Virus record (IMG/VR): IMGVR_UViG_3300036945_000458
Span: 1-64,000 of that record
Source: a virus
DNA length: 64,000 nt
Reading direction: 5' to 3' (one strand)
Shown here piece after piece: positions 53,399 to 61,808 of the stretch (positions are counted from its first letter, which is position 1; each line of letters opens with the position of its first letter). The notes under the pieces are model-generated. The model did no database searches, was not told where the DNA came from, and worked only from the letters and a program-made list of their open reading frames with translations. The translations under genes were made by a program, and so were the position numbers.

Positions 53399-53801
53399 TT
53401 GTTTTAATTTTTTTAGTTAAACTTTTTTCTTTTTGTGTCTTCTCATTGTGACACGTTTCGCACAACACTTGTAGATTCTCTTGTTCACAAAATAATCTTT
53501 CAACAAAACCTGGAAGATCATTTGCACACGTAAGTGTTCCTGCAGGATGGATATGATCCACGTTAATCTTCTTCTCAGGATACCAATTCTTACAGCTGTT
53601 ACACTGATATTCAAACTTTTGTCTTTTAAGTGGACCTGTGTAAGGTCTACGTGCTCTTAATTTGCATTCTGTTATAGGCTTCCACCATCTGCTCTTTTGT
53701 CTTAAGCCACTTCTAATAAAACTCCAGAACATAGATTCACTCATTGTTCCAGCATTTCTATTTTTTACAACTCTTGACACTCTTACTACTTTCTTTGCCA
53801 T
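53385..53801 (-). CDS. HNH endonuclease
   Basis: A 138-residue protein. I chose the ATG at 53801 (MAKKVVRV); the frame extends to 53849, but that stretch covers a perfect palindrome. It has the core CNSCKNWYPE, NVDHIHPAG, NLQVLCETCH, with zinc-knuckle cysteines around the HNH. It is probably a free-standing homing-type nuclease inserted between rIIB and the conserved protein gene. Its basic N-terminus may bind DNA. Confidence 0.8.
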   Translation of the reverse strand: MAKKVVRVSRVVKNRNAGTMSESMFWSFIRSGLRQKSRWWKPITECKLRARRPYTGPLKRQKFEYQCNSCKNWYPEKKINVDHIHPAGTLTCANDLPGFVERLFCEQENLQVLCETCHNEKTQKEKSLTKKIKTNGSK

Positions 53802-53820
53802 AATATTATAATTAAAATTT

Positions 53821-53847
53821 GTCCCAAATTTATACCAAATTTGGGAC
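53821..53847. promoter_or_regulatory. Perfect 11 bp inverted repeat upstream of HNH gene
   Basis: GTCCCAAATTT (53821-53831), a 5-base loop, then AAATTTGGGAC (53837-53847). It lies between the rIIB-like stop and the HNH start. On the minus strand it also contains TAAATTTG. It may be a terminator of the rIIB transcript, an operator, or part of the promoter; the T tract after it is weak. Confidence 0.5.
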
Positions 53848-53862
53848 AAATAATTAATTTAA

Positions 53863-55395
53863 TTAGTCAATCGTAACGATACGCTTGCTAATTTCAAACT
53901 TCATTGATTCTAACGAATTCACAATACATTTAATCTCTGTAGATGATATCTGTGGTAGATTAAACTGGTGTTTAGCTGCTTCGTAAATGAATCCTTCCTG
54001 CACTTTATCTGCTAATCCTTCTAATTCACGAACAGCATAACTCTCGTCAAGCTCAAGTGTATCAAATGAAAGATCGTGAAGAATGCTTGTAGCTTCTTCT
54101 CTTGCAACAGTCATAATAGGAAGATACTCATAACATCTACCTTTGTGTGCACCAATACCTACAACTTTCATAGGATTAATAAGAACAAGAACAGATTGAT
54201 CACCACATCCTACGTAGTGAATCTGATCAGCTGTAAAGTGTAATCCTGCAGCAGCACAATCTTGTGTACTCCAGTTACAGTCACTCATAGGCATACTAAC
54301 AGTTCTACCAATACGAATGTCAAATGTTTTGGTCCAATCGTCTGTAAATCTATTCTCTGCTCTATTGGGAAGATCTAGATATAGTTCTGTCAATCCACCA
54401 ATCTTTTCTCCATGGTTTACATTCCACACTTCATCATAAGTGTACTCTTCTACATCACCTGTACCATCACATTCAGGACAATCAAACCAATCCTCATCTC
54501 CATTATAATCAACATCATCCCATCCACCTTCACCTAAACATTCAGGACATGTTGTAGATGTGCGAGTTTCTGTTTTAGTCAAATCATCTTCGTGAACAAG
54601 AACGTATTCACCATCTTTCAAGAACACTGTATACTTATCAGGAGATTTCTTCCACACAGCTTTCACCTTGTTGTAAGTGTTGCTTACAAAGTGTACAAGC
54701 TCAGGAGAACCATGAAGTGTTACAACATTTCTAAGGGCTACAAAGAAACCTTGTTTAGTGATTTTGAAACTGTTGTCTGTTAAGAATCTGTACAACTCAT
54801 TAGCTACCTCAGCTCTTGGGTTTAAACAACACCACATAAAGAATCTCTTGTGAGCCAAGTATTCATCATCTTGATTAAGAGCTTCTTCAAACGTTCTGTC
54901 ATCAGCCATTTGTTGTCCAACTCTGTCCACAATCTCAATGAATTTCTCCACAAGTAATTGAGGAAGACTTCTAGATGTACCTGCTAGATAGACAACATTG
55001 TCTTCTACAATGAAATCATCAAGATCTTCTAACAACTTAATCCCTTTCAACAGGGCTTGTTTACGTTTCAATTCTGCATCAGCTGCAATACGTTGGTCAG
55101 CAACTTCAGGTGTCATAACTACCTTAAGAATATCAGACTCAGTTTGTGCTAATGATACAGTAAAATAATCTTGCTCTGTAGCTCCTGGTTTACTGAATAT
55201 GTTACCATTTGCCATCACCACAGTTAGTGTATCATTTACTAACTTAAGATTCTTGTAGAGTTGTTTGTCTACATCATAATCAGAGCCCACAGGAACTTCA
55301 TCTTCCATTAGACTCTCTAGCTTGCTAGCTACCACTTTCTCAATTGCTCTCTCTGCAGTTCCTTTGAACCACTCTAAACTTAAAAATTTGCTCAT
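53863..55395 (-). CDS. rIIB-like protein with DnaJ-type zinc insertion
   Basis: A 510-residue protein. The C-terminal third has the rIIB-type signature (CAAAGLHFTADQIHYVG, then VLINPMKVVGI and KGRCYEYLP). Residues 283-290 and 306-313 are CPECLGEG and CPECDGTG, two CxxCxGxG units like the DnaJ zinc domain, inserted before it. The N-terminal half is charged and helical. In T4, rIIB works with rIIA at the membrane in exclusion and lysis control. Here the rIIA-like gene is next upstream. Confidence 0.65.
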   Translation of the reverse strand: MSKFLSLEWFKGTAERAIEKVVASKLESLMEDEVPVGSDYDVDKQLYKNLKLVNDTLTVVMANGNIFSKPGATEQDYFTVSLAQTESDILKVVMTPEVADQRIAADAELKRKQALLKGIKLLEDLDDFIVEDNVVYLAGTSRSLPQLLVEKFIEIVDRVGQQMADDRTFEEALNQDDEYLAHKRFFMWCCLNPRAEVANELYRFLTDNSFKITKQGFFVALRNVVTLHGSPELVHFVSNTYNKVKAVWKKSPDKYTVFLKDGEYVLVHEDDLTKTETRTSTTCPECLGEGGWDDVDYNGDEDWFDCPECDGTGDVEEYTYDEVWNVNHGEKIGGLTELYLDLPNRAENRFTDDWTKTFDIRIGRTVSMPMSDCNWSTQDCAAAGLHFTADQIHYVGCGDQSVLVLINPMKVVGIGAHKGRCYEYLPIMTVAREEATSILHDLSFDTLELDESYAVRELEGLADKVQEGFIYEAAKHQFNLPQISSTEIKCIVNSLESMKFEISKRIVTID

Positions 55396-55433
55396 TGTTT
55401 TAAATATTTAATTATTAATTGTTACTTGATAAG

Positions 55434-55455
55434 AGAGGGACACGAATGTCCCTCT
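55434..55455. repeat. Perfect hairpin-forming inverted repeat
   Basis: AGAGGGACA, CGAA, TGTCCCTCT: a perfect 9 bp stem with a four-base loop, in the gap between the zinc-protein gene and the rIIB-like gene. There is no T tract, so it may be an RNA-processing or stability element rather than a terminator. Confidence 0.55.
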
Positions 55456-55457
55456 GT

Positions 55458-55562
55458 TTAATCTTCTTCTTCATTGAAATCAGCATGTTCTCTACACTCA
55501 TTACAAATACCTGTGTCATCCAGCCATTCTGGAGCACCACAGCAATCACTTAGTCCACTCAT
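55458..55562 (-). CDS. Very small cysteine-rich protein
   Basis: A 34-residue protein with DCCGAPEW near the start and ICNECREHADF after a short acidic loop: four cysteines fitting a zinc ribbon. Its ATG is 3 bp after the rIIA-like stop, so it is co-transcribed. The CCGA...CxxCxEH pattern recurs in phages; the function is unknown. Confidence 0.65.
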   Translation of the reverse strand: MSGLSDCCGAPEWLDDTGICNECREHADFNEEED

Positions 55563-55565
55563 AAT

Positions 55566-57878
55566 TTAATTGATTAATTGTTCTACAGTTTCTTCTGTCA
55601 ATGCTTCAACTGATTCTTCATTAAGCTTAACACTATATCTAGTATAGTTCACTCTGTGTTTGTAATACTTGAACAAATCACTGATTGCATTAACTAAATC
55701 ATCATTATTATTGCTATACGTACGAAGAGTTCCCATCATAGGTTCTAAGAATGGTAACTTATCTACTACAGAAAGAACATCTTTGTATACATCATAGATT
55801 TCGTGATCAAACAAATTGTTTGCTTCAGCAACTTCTAACATTGCATCATAGATAGTTTCATGAGAATCATAATAGTTTTTGTAAACATATTCCTCTAACA
55901 ATTCTAACTTTTGAAATAGGTCATCAGACACAGTTTGTAAATGTTTTCTGTTAGAGAATAAGTTTTTACAACTGATCGTCAATCGTTTGATTAGATATGC
56001 AGTGATCAGTCTTTTAAATGGTTTTGTATTACCTTCTATAAATTTAGAATAAGGGATTAAATTGTGAATTTCTACTTTGTCCAATACATTTAATTCTCTT
56101 GGTGAGAATGTTAGAAACTTGGCACTTTGTTTTTCAAACACTTTGTACAAAGGATCTAACTTAGCTGCTTCATCATGAGATGCATAAACATATAAACATT
56201 TTTGTTTACCAATCTCTTCTAGCTTAAATGTCTTTGGAACCCATTTACAATTTTTACCATCTACCCATTTCTGTAATGGTTCACCAATCTTACTAACCAC
56301 TTCACCTTGAAGTTTAATGATTCGTTTACCATTAGCATCTGTTCTACCAAGAGAACCTCCCCTAACAGAAACTTTCTGTTTCTTCTTAGCATCTAACCAA
56401 TCTTGTGGAATTACAATAGTGTCAACGTTGATGAACTTACTGGTAAATAAAGATTGTACATATTGAAACTCTTTGATACGTGCTCTCCATTCAGACTTTG
56501 GATATCTTCCCAATTCTAATATCTCGTAATACGTATTGTATCCCTTAGAATGGTAGTTACCAAGTTTGTGAGATCTCTTCTTTTTAAGAATCTTATACTC
56601 AGATCGTTTATCAAAGATATCTTTCATGTAAAGTTTTACATTACCCTTGATTCTATCTTCATACACATAATAGTGAGTGTCATCTACGTGTGTAACATGT
56701 AAACTAGATCTCCAGTAATTATTCTTAACATCTCTCATTTTACTGTTCTGAATACTGAAGTTCACTTCGTATTCTGACAAGATATAATCTCTGTGCTTAT
56801 GAAGAGTTCTCAAGTTCAAAAGCTCAACACCTTGTAATTTAGGTTCTAGAATAGGAAGAGTGCTATATTGTAATAATCCACTAATGTTGAAGCTTTTGCT
56901 AATCATATTCAAATAACGATCACCATTTCCATAATACTCAAATATGGAGAGAATGTCACTATTACTAGTGATACCTTCGTTGTATTTGGTAACAATATGA
57001 TCTGCAAACTCTTCAATCTTTGCAAGGATAAGACCTTTGGATTCTTGTGTATATCTAAGAGCCTCTCTGTTTGGAGTTGGGAATATCCCATCAGTCAAAC
57101 TGAATCTCAATCCTACAGGAATTCTGATAGCATTTATACTAAGCTTATCAAAGTCAAGAGGATAATAGACATTGTCTAGACAGATGTGTAATCTTGAATC
57201 TTGAGCTAGTTCAGAGAATTGATAGATGCTATTTCTGTGAATAGAGAAATTGTTATCAATTCCATCTACATCAAACCATACACTCTCGAAATAGGCAAGT
57301 TGTGTTTTGATTTTCTCTTCAAAATCATTTCTATCACCCCATTTAACTGGCACAATAATCTTCACACCATTACCCTCAGATGTTGTTTCTTCACTCAATA
57401 GATCAATAGTGTTTACGTCTTCTCCTTCATACATCATATACTTACGCTCCACACCATCTTTTCTACATATGAAATAGAAACTACTAGAATAAGCAAGAGG
57501 GGCTTTGAAACCTAATCCCATCATACCTAATTCTGTGTTACTGTCTCGCTTAGTAGACTTACCATACTTACTAATAATGTTCTTCACATCATCAGCATCT
57601 AAACCAATACCAAAATCCTCTACACAGAATTCATAATTGTCCTGTGAGTTTCTTCCAAATGAAACGATAATAGGTTTATCCACTCCTGCTCTTCTGTGAC
57701 TATCTAAAGCATTACTTGCGCATTCTCTAATAGTTGAGCCAATAGAATCTGAATAGAGATTCTTACTTAACATCTGCATCAAGATTTGTGCAGAATCTAA
57801 GTCTAGCGACATTCCAATGGAATCTTGTGATTGTCCCTGTTGTAAAATGTTTGCTTCTGTTTGTTTTTCTAAAATCAT
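55566..57878 (-). CDS. rIIA-like GHKL ATPase
   Basis: A 770-residue protein. I chose the ATG at 57878, 12 bp after the upstream stop; an upstream non-ATG start would overlap that gene. The GHKL fold is clear: RECASNALDS (51-60; E52, N56, D59), DFGIG (88-92) and GLGFKAP (121-127), the Bergerat ATP site also used by Hsp90, gyrase B and MutL. Proteins of this kind are called rIIA-like in lytic phages and affect exclusion and lysis. The next two genes downstream are the small zinc protein and an rIIB-like protein. Confidence 0.75.
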   Translation of the reverse strand: MILEKQTEANILQQGQSQDSIGMSLDLDSAQILMQMLSKNLYSDSIGSTIRECASNALDSHRRAGVDKPIIVSFGRNSQDNYEFCVEDFGIGLDADDVKNIISKYGKSTKRDSNTELGMMGLGFKAPLAYSSSFYFICRKDGVERKYMMYEGEDVNTIDLLSEETTSEGNGVKIIVPVKWGDRNDFEEKIKTQLAYFESVWFDVDGIDNNFSIHRNSIYQFSELAQDSRLHICLDNVYYPLDFDKLSINAIRIPVGLRFSLTDGIFPTPNREALRYTQESKGLILAKIEEFADHIVTKYNEGITSNSDILSIFEYYGNGDRYLNMISKSFNISGLLQYSTLPILEPKLQGVELLNLRTLHKHRDYILSEYEVNFSIQNSKMRDVKNNYWRSSLHVTHVDDTHYYVYEDRIKGNVKLYMKDIFDKRSEYKILKKKRSHKLGNYHSKGYNTYYEILELGRYPKSEWRARIKEFQYVQSLFTSKFINVDTIVIPQDWLDAKKKQKVSVRGGSLGRTDANGKRIIKLQGEVVSKIGEPLQKWVDGKNCKWVPKTFKLEEIGKQKCLYVYASHDEAAKLDPLYKVFEKQSAKFLTFSPRELNVLDKVEIHNLIPYSKFIEGNTKPFKRLITAYLIKRLTISCKNLFSNRKHLQTVSDDLFQKLELLEEYVYKNYYDSHETIYDAMLEVAEANNLFDHEIYDVYKDVLSVVDKLPFLEPMMGTLRTYSNNNDDLVNAISDLFKYYKHRVNYTRYSVKLNEESVEALTEETVEQLIN

Positions 57879-57889
57879 TGTTCTAAGTT

Positions 57890-58216
57890 TTAAATTGTTT
57901 CTCTTTTTACTAACCAAATTTGTCTTCCATAAAGATCTACTGACACTGTCAAGTTGTGATCTTCAGGTGTAACTTTCCATTCTTTTTTTGTTCTTGTATA
58001 AGGATTGCCATTCCATACATAATTAGTTGTTACTATCTCTTGTCTAGTACTACATCTAACATTTTCATGCAATGGTTGTTTTGTACTCCAATGCACTTTG
58101 GTTTTACTCAACCTTGGTGCTCTTAACACTTTTAAATACTTGAAGTTTGACTGACAAGATATCATTATCTCGTCACCCACTTGTAAATCTTGAATTTCGA
58201 TTACTTGATTTTCCAT
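57890..58216 (-). CDS. Protein of unknown function
   Basis: A 108-residue beta-rich protein (QVGDEIMISCQSNFKYLKVLR). It is co-transcribed with the rIIA-like gene, 11 bp away. No family was recognised. Confidence 0.6.
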   Translation of the reverse strand: MENQVIEIQDLQVGDEIMISCQSNFKYLKVLRAPRLSKTKVHWSTKQPLHENVRCSTRQEIVTTNYVWNGNPYTRTKKEWKVTPEDHNLTVSVDLYGRQIWLVKRETI

Positions 58217-58227
58217 GTTTTTAATTT

Positions 58228-58947
58228 TTAAAATGGGGGATCAATGTTCAACCACATGATTGTGTCTGCATTGTTTTCCCAAACGATTTTGTTTACTTTA
58301 GTGAATACATCTTCTGTATCCCATTGTGTGTTTCTGTAACTAGCAGAAGCTGGATGAGATGTGACAAACTGCCACGTAAAAGGTGCACAATACTTCTTAT
58401 ACTTAGATGCTTCTTTACCAAGAAATACTGTAGGCACTCCTGTAGGATTAATAATCTCTTCATATAGGAATTTAATGAATGGTTCCCAAATGTCAAGATG
58501 ACTTCCTGCCTTGTTGATTTCTGTGGTTAGTGCTGCATTGAGCATAAGTACTCCTTGTCTGGAGAGATAGTCTACATCTGGACCTCTTTCAGCTTCAAGA
58601 CAGAGACCATCGTAGATCTCTTTCTCAATACCTGTATAGAATTGGTCCAATGTTGGTTGTAGTTTTCCTGTTACAGTACAACCCATAAGAAGTCCATCAG
58701 CTACAGGACTTCCATTGTAAAGTGAGTGATAAGGGCACAAGCCCATTAGAACTACCTTCAGATCATCTAAAGGTGTTTCTTGAAAGCATCTCCAAACATT
58801 TTGAGACAGAGGAGCAATACTTTTGCCCCTCTTACTCTCAGATTTTAGATATGCATAAATCTTATCACACTCTTCACTTTCGATGAATGGCCTGATCTTA
58901 GCATGCCAACTCTCGTGAAAATTGTCTTTAAATTTACTCCACTGCAT
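58228..58947 (-). CDS. Uracil-DNA glycosylase-like protein with altered catalytic loop
   Basis: A 239-residue protein of UDG family 1 order: VVLMGLCPYH (65-74) for the water-activating loop, DGLLMGC (84-90), VLMLNAALT (133-141) and TSHPASAS (196-203) for the DNA-intercalation loop. The usual GQDPYH reads GLCPYH, so Cys71 replaces the catalytic Asp and Leu replaces Gln. The Cys codon was checked on the minus strand. This may abolish base excision or alter chemistry. It could still bind uracil or a modified base. Confidence 0.7.
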   Translation of the reverse strand: MQWSKFKDNFHESWHAKIRPFIESEECDKIYAYLKSESKRGKSIAPLSQNVWRCFQETPLDDLKVVLMGLCPYHSLYNGSPVADGLLMGCTVTGKLQPTLDQFYTGIEKEIYDGLCLEAERGPDVDYLSRQGVLMLNAALTTEINKAGSHLDIWEPFIKFLYEEIINPTGVPTVFLGKEASKYKKYCAPFTWQFVTSHPASASYRNTQWDTEDVFTKVNKIVWENNADTIMWLNIDPPF

Positions 58948-58957
58948 AATTTAATTT

Positions 58958-59512
58958 TTAATTTTTATATTTCCATATAAATCCATTTGAACTTTTTCTA
59001 TAACCATTACATACTGAACTAATGTGACCAGGATTAAATCCTAATTCTTCTTTTATAAAGCTAGCCCCTTTCCATTCTTGTATAAAATTTCCATCTTTAT
59101 CAAATTGCAAAACAGGTTTCGATTTGTTCCTTAAATTTTTACGATGTTGATGAGATTTCTTTTTACCTAGATGAGCATTTCTCATCTTTTCTTTTGTTTC
59201 TGAAGAATGTTCATAAGTTTGCCTTCCTACAATCATTAAATTGTAACCATGTTCACTGTTTGTTGCATTATAAAAATTCACCCAATATTGTTCTTTGGCT
59301 GATAATTCTTCTACACTACAATATTCAATGGTTATAAAACAAAAAGAATCTTCCCCATACTTGTTCCAAGAATGTTGTAAATAAACATTTACATGTTTAT
59401 TGTTTCTTAAAGCCCATCTATGTGAACTTTTTCTACTAGAAAGGGACTTGGCTTTTCCAATGTAAACTTTATTTGTTACATTGTTTTTAATACAATAAAT
59501 TCCTGTTTTCAT
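58958..59512 (-). CDS. GIY-YIG homing endonuclease
   Basis: A 184-residue protein. I chose the ATG at 59512 (MKTGIYCIKN) rather than an upstream TTG. It has GIYCIKN and KVYIGKA for the GIY-YIG catalytic core, a NUMOD3-type segment (SSETKEKMRNAHLGKK) and a NUMOD1-type C-terminal repeat (VLQFDKDGNFIQEWKG...NGFIWKY) for DNA binding. It is a typical selfish nuclease, with its own 60 bp gap upstream. Confidence 0.9.
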   Translation of the reverse strand: MKTGIYCIKNNVTNKVYIGKAKSLSSRKSSHRWALRNNKHVNVYLQHSWNKYGEDSFCFITIEYCSVEELSAKEQYWVNFYNATNSEHGYNLMIVGRQTYEHSSETKEKMRNAHLGKKKSHQHRKNLRNKSKPVLQFDKDGNFIQEWKGASFIKEELGFNPGHISSVCNGYRKSSNGFIWKYKN

Positions 59513-59539
59513 CTTTAAAATTTTTAAGTTATAAAGATA

Positions 59540-59547
59540 CAAAAATA
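59540..59547 (-). promoter_or_regulatory. Possible promoter -7 element for the GIY-YIG gene
   Basis: The minus strand reads TATTTTTG, matching TAnnTTTG, 28 bp before the ATG. No -33 element was found. Confidence 0.25.
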
Positions 59548-59572
59548 TATTTTATTAATTTATTCCATTCCA

Positions 59573-59815
59573 TTAGTTAATACATATTGCGTTATAATCT
59601 TCTCCAGGTAACATAACAGAGTCTTCTGATATGTACACCTGTTCTAAATCTCTTGAATCATTGATGTTTGACATTTGCATTAACGTTGGTGTGAATATCA
59701 CTTTGTCGTATTGATTACCTTCATCATCTCTTGCATATACCACTTCATAGTTTTCAATCTCAGGGTTGTTCTTAACCATCAATATGATGCTGTTTAAATA
59801 CTCTCTTACAGTCAT
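59573..59815 (-). CDS. Small protein of unknown function
   Basis: An 80-residue acidic protein (MTVREYLNSIILM, ending NAICIN). It follows the DUF932-like gene by 2 bp. No motif was recognised. Confidence 0.6.
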   Translation of the reverse strand: MTVREYLNSIILMVKNNPEIENYEVVYARDDEGNQYDKVIFTPTLMQMSNINDSRDLEQVYISEDSVMLPGEDYNAICIN

Positions 59816-59817
59816 GA

Positions 59818-60576
59818 TTAAAACAATTGAAGTTGACGAGCAGGTGCACGTAATGGTGTAACCTCTATACCAGCAGCAGCAGTGAAGAAGTTATGAGCAT
59901 CAATGTGATTATCCATCCACAACGTAGGGTGAACTTCTTTCATAGAGAATGTTGTAAACTGATACAACTCCCAAAGACTTCCTGATGCACCATAATCATG
60001 TGTAGGGTTTTCCAACTCTTTTCTGATGATGTTCAACTGTGTGCTCTCAATAAATTGTTCTTCTACAATCATACGTCCAATCAATTCAGCCTGAACTCTT
60101 CTGCTTACATCAATAGATTTCATTGTCTCACGTTCTGCCTGCATTCTTTGAAATGCATCTCCTGCTCTCTGGATGTATTCAGTGATTGCTTGTGGTGTAA
60201 ACTCTTGGATTTCTCCTTGGTGTTTTTTCTTGAAAGCTCCATAATCACCTGACACACAGCCATTAGAACAAATAAAGATCTTTGTTCCAATTGCAAACTT
60301 TAAGGATAAAGATTTGTCATATGAGTTTTGCCACCCAATTTGTAATTGCATCTCTGAGTCTGCTACATTCTTAATAGCAAACTTTCCATTGGCAACATTA
60401 CCATTTCTAGCAGAAGAATAAGATTCTGTAGCTAATTCAAAACCTGATTGATGTATACTCTCAAGAGTAAGATCAATTAGTCTTTCATGACTTACTGGTT
60501 TGTAAGTTCTTGTTTGTTGAGGAATCTCTGCGTTAATCAGGATACTCTTTGCTGATTCATAAGTTTTTACGTCCAT
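59818..60576 (-). CDS. DUF932-like protein
   Basis: A 252-residue protein with the DUF932 layout: an N-terminal helix, a beta middle (FAIKNV, then LKFAIGTKIFICSNGCVSGDY) and a helical C-terminus. The family is common on plasmids and phages, and its role is unknown. It is first after a 4 bp gap from the small acidic gene upstream. Confidence 0.65.
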   Translation of the reverse strand: MDVKTYESAKSILINAEIPQQTRTYKPVSHERLIDLTLESIHQSGFELATESYSSARNGNVANGKFAIKNVADSEMQLQIGWQNSYDKSLSLKFAIGTKIFICSNGCVSGDYGAFKKKHQGEIQEFTPQAITEYIQRAGDAFQRMQAERETMKSIDVSRRVQAELIGRMIVEEQFIESTQLNIIRKELENPTHDYGASGSLWELYQFTTFSMKEVHPTLWMDNHIDAHNFFTAAAGIEVTPLRAPARQLQLF

Positions 60577-60580
60577 TGTT

Positions 60581-60760
60581 TTATTGTTTTAAGTCCATTT
60601 TTCTACCAAAGAATTTACTAAGAATACCTTCAAGGTTTTCTATACCAATACATTCAACTTCATCATTGTCTGTAGTGTACAACCATTCAATATTCTCTTT
60701 AATCTGTTCTTCAAGAAGGTCTAATTTTTCTTCTTCTTCAAAATCATCGTAATCTCTCAT
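60581..60760 (-). CDS. Small acidic protein of unknown function
   Basis: A 59-residue acidic protein starting at the ATG at 60760 (MRDYDDFEEEEKLDL), which overlaps the primase stop by 4 bases (ATGA). No motif was recognised. An upstream start would run deep into the primase gene. Confidence 0.55.
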   Translation of the reverse strand: MRDYDDFEEEEKLDLLEEQIKENIEWLYTTDNDEVECIGIENLEGILSKFFGRKMDLKQ

Positions 60761-61758
60761 AATAATTTTTTCTTTTTTAATACTTTTTCTATTGTACTCA
60801 TGCCATAATCCTTGGCTAGGTCTGCCCAATCTTTGATTCCATCAGATAAATAACTTCTGGGAACATTTGCATATTCAAAACCAAAGAGATCAGTGATTTG
60901 TTTAGAGTTTGCCACTCCTGTTGGATCAGAATCAAATGATAGGATTTGTCTTTGAGAATTAGATTTGAGATATTCTACATTCTCTTCAGAGAAACATGCT
61001 ATTCCTTCATTCTGAACTGCACAACAGCAGGGTAACAACTTCTTCATCACCATATAGTCTTTCTTGCTCTTATTAATAAAAGCAACTTCACAATTTGCAA
61101 TGTCTTCTTTACCATCCATTGCAGTGATTGGAACATTGTTTGGAACCCACTTGTATCTAGACTCAGCATATGGTCTATATATCTTCCAGTGTCCATCATA
61201 TAAATAACCAAACCTTAGTTCTGTATCCTTCATGGAAAACAGTTGTTTGTTTAGATATACCTTAGACAAACTGTAGACATTGTTTGCTCGTAAATCATCA
61301 ATGCTCTGATGATACTGAGCCCAATACGCTAATTCTTCGTTTGTAAACTTTCTAGTAACTACTTGAATAAGGGAATATCGTTTACCAAGATCTTCAGGTT
61401 GTTTATACTCACTAATGATTCTTTTGTAATCTCCCACTATTCCTGTAGATATACCAAGGCCAAAGTCTTGATCAATCATTCTCAAGACTTGGTCTATGGT
61501 AGTTAAGTTGTGTAGTAGTTTGACAAATGTAAAGCAGTTTCCACGTTTGGTTCCATCTGCAAAATCTATAAAGAATAATGTACCATACCTATTGCCAATA
61601 ATGAATGAAGGATTGTCTTCCTTCCTGAATGGAGATAATGTAGCAACATTAAGTTTCCAATTCTTGTGTGGCATATAGCGCATGAATACATCATACTCTG
61701 AGATTTTACTAAGAACACTCTCAGGTGTTAATCCAAGTTTTCTTTGTCCTTTTATCAT
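60757..61758 (-). CDS. DnaG-type primase (TOPRIM)
   Basis: A 333-residue protein starting at the ATG at 61758 (MIKGQRKL); an earlier ATG would overlap a terminator. The N-terminal part follows the primase zinc-binding domain pattern without clear zinc ligands (LSPFRKEDNPSF, FFIDFADGTK). A TOPRIM core is visible near the C-terminus (ILSFDSDPTGV, then DGIKDWADLAKDYG). It makes RNA primers for replication. Confidence 0.8.
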   Translation of the reverse strand: MIKGQRKLGLTPESVLSKISEYDVFMRYMPHKNWKLNVATLSPFRKEDNPSFIIGNRYGTLFFIDFADGTKRGNCFTFVKLLHNLTTIDQVLRMIDQDFGLGISTGIVGDYKRIISEYKQPEDLGKRYSLIQVVTRKFTNEELAYWAQYHQSIDDLRANNVYSLSKVYLNKQLFSMKDTELRFGYLYDGHWKIYRPYAESRYKWVPNNVPITAMDGKEDIANCEVAFINKSKKDYMVMKKLLPCCCAVQNEGIACFSEENVEYLKSNSQRQILSFDSDPTGVANSKQITDLFGFEYANVPRSYLSDGIKDWADLAKDYGMSTIEKVLKKKKLL

Positions 61759-61761
61759 AAT

Positions 61762-61787
61762 AAAAAACCCCCACATTTCTGTGAGGG
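61762..61787 (-). terminator. Intrinsic terminator after the ssDNA-binding gene
   Basis: On the minus strand CCCTCACA, loop, TGTGGGGG, then TTTTTT: an 8 bp stem (one G-T pair) with a T tract. It separates the ssDNA-binding protein unit from primase and argues against the longer primase start. Confidence 0.85.
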
Positions 61788-61808
61788 CTCTATATTTAAT
61801 AACTGTTA

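Noticed and set aside
55566-57878. Topoisomerase II or gyrase B label for the GHKL protein
   Set aside because: It has the GHKL ATP site but no TOPRIM or gyrase motifs, and it lies next to an rIIB-like gene, so rIIA-like is the better label.
60757-61776. Longer primase start (MWGFFI) at 61776
   Set aside because: The extension lies inside a terminator hairpin; the ATG at 61758 fits better.
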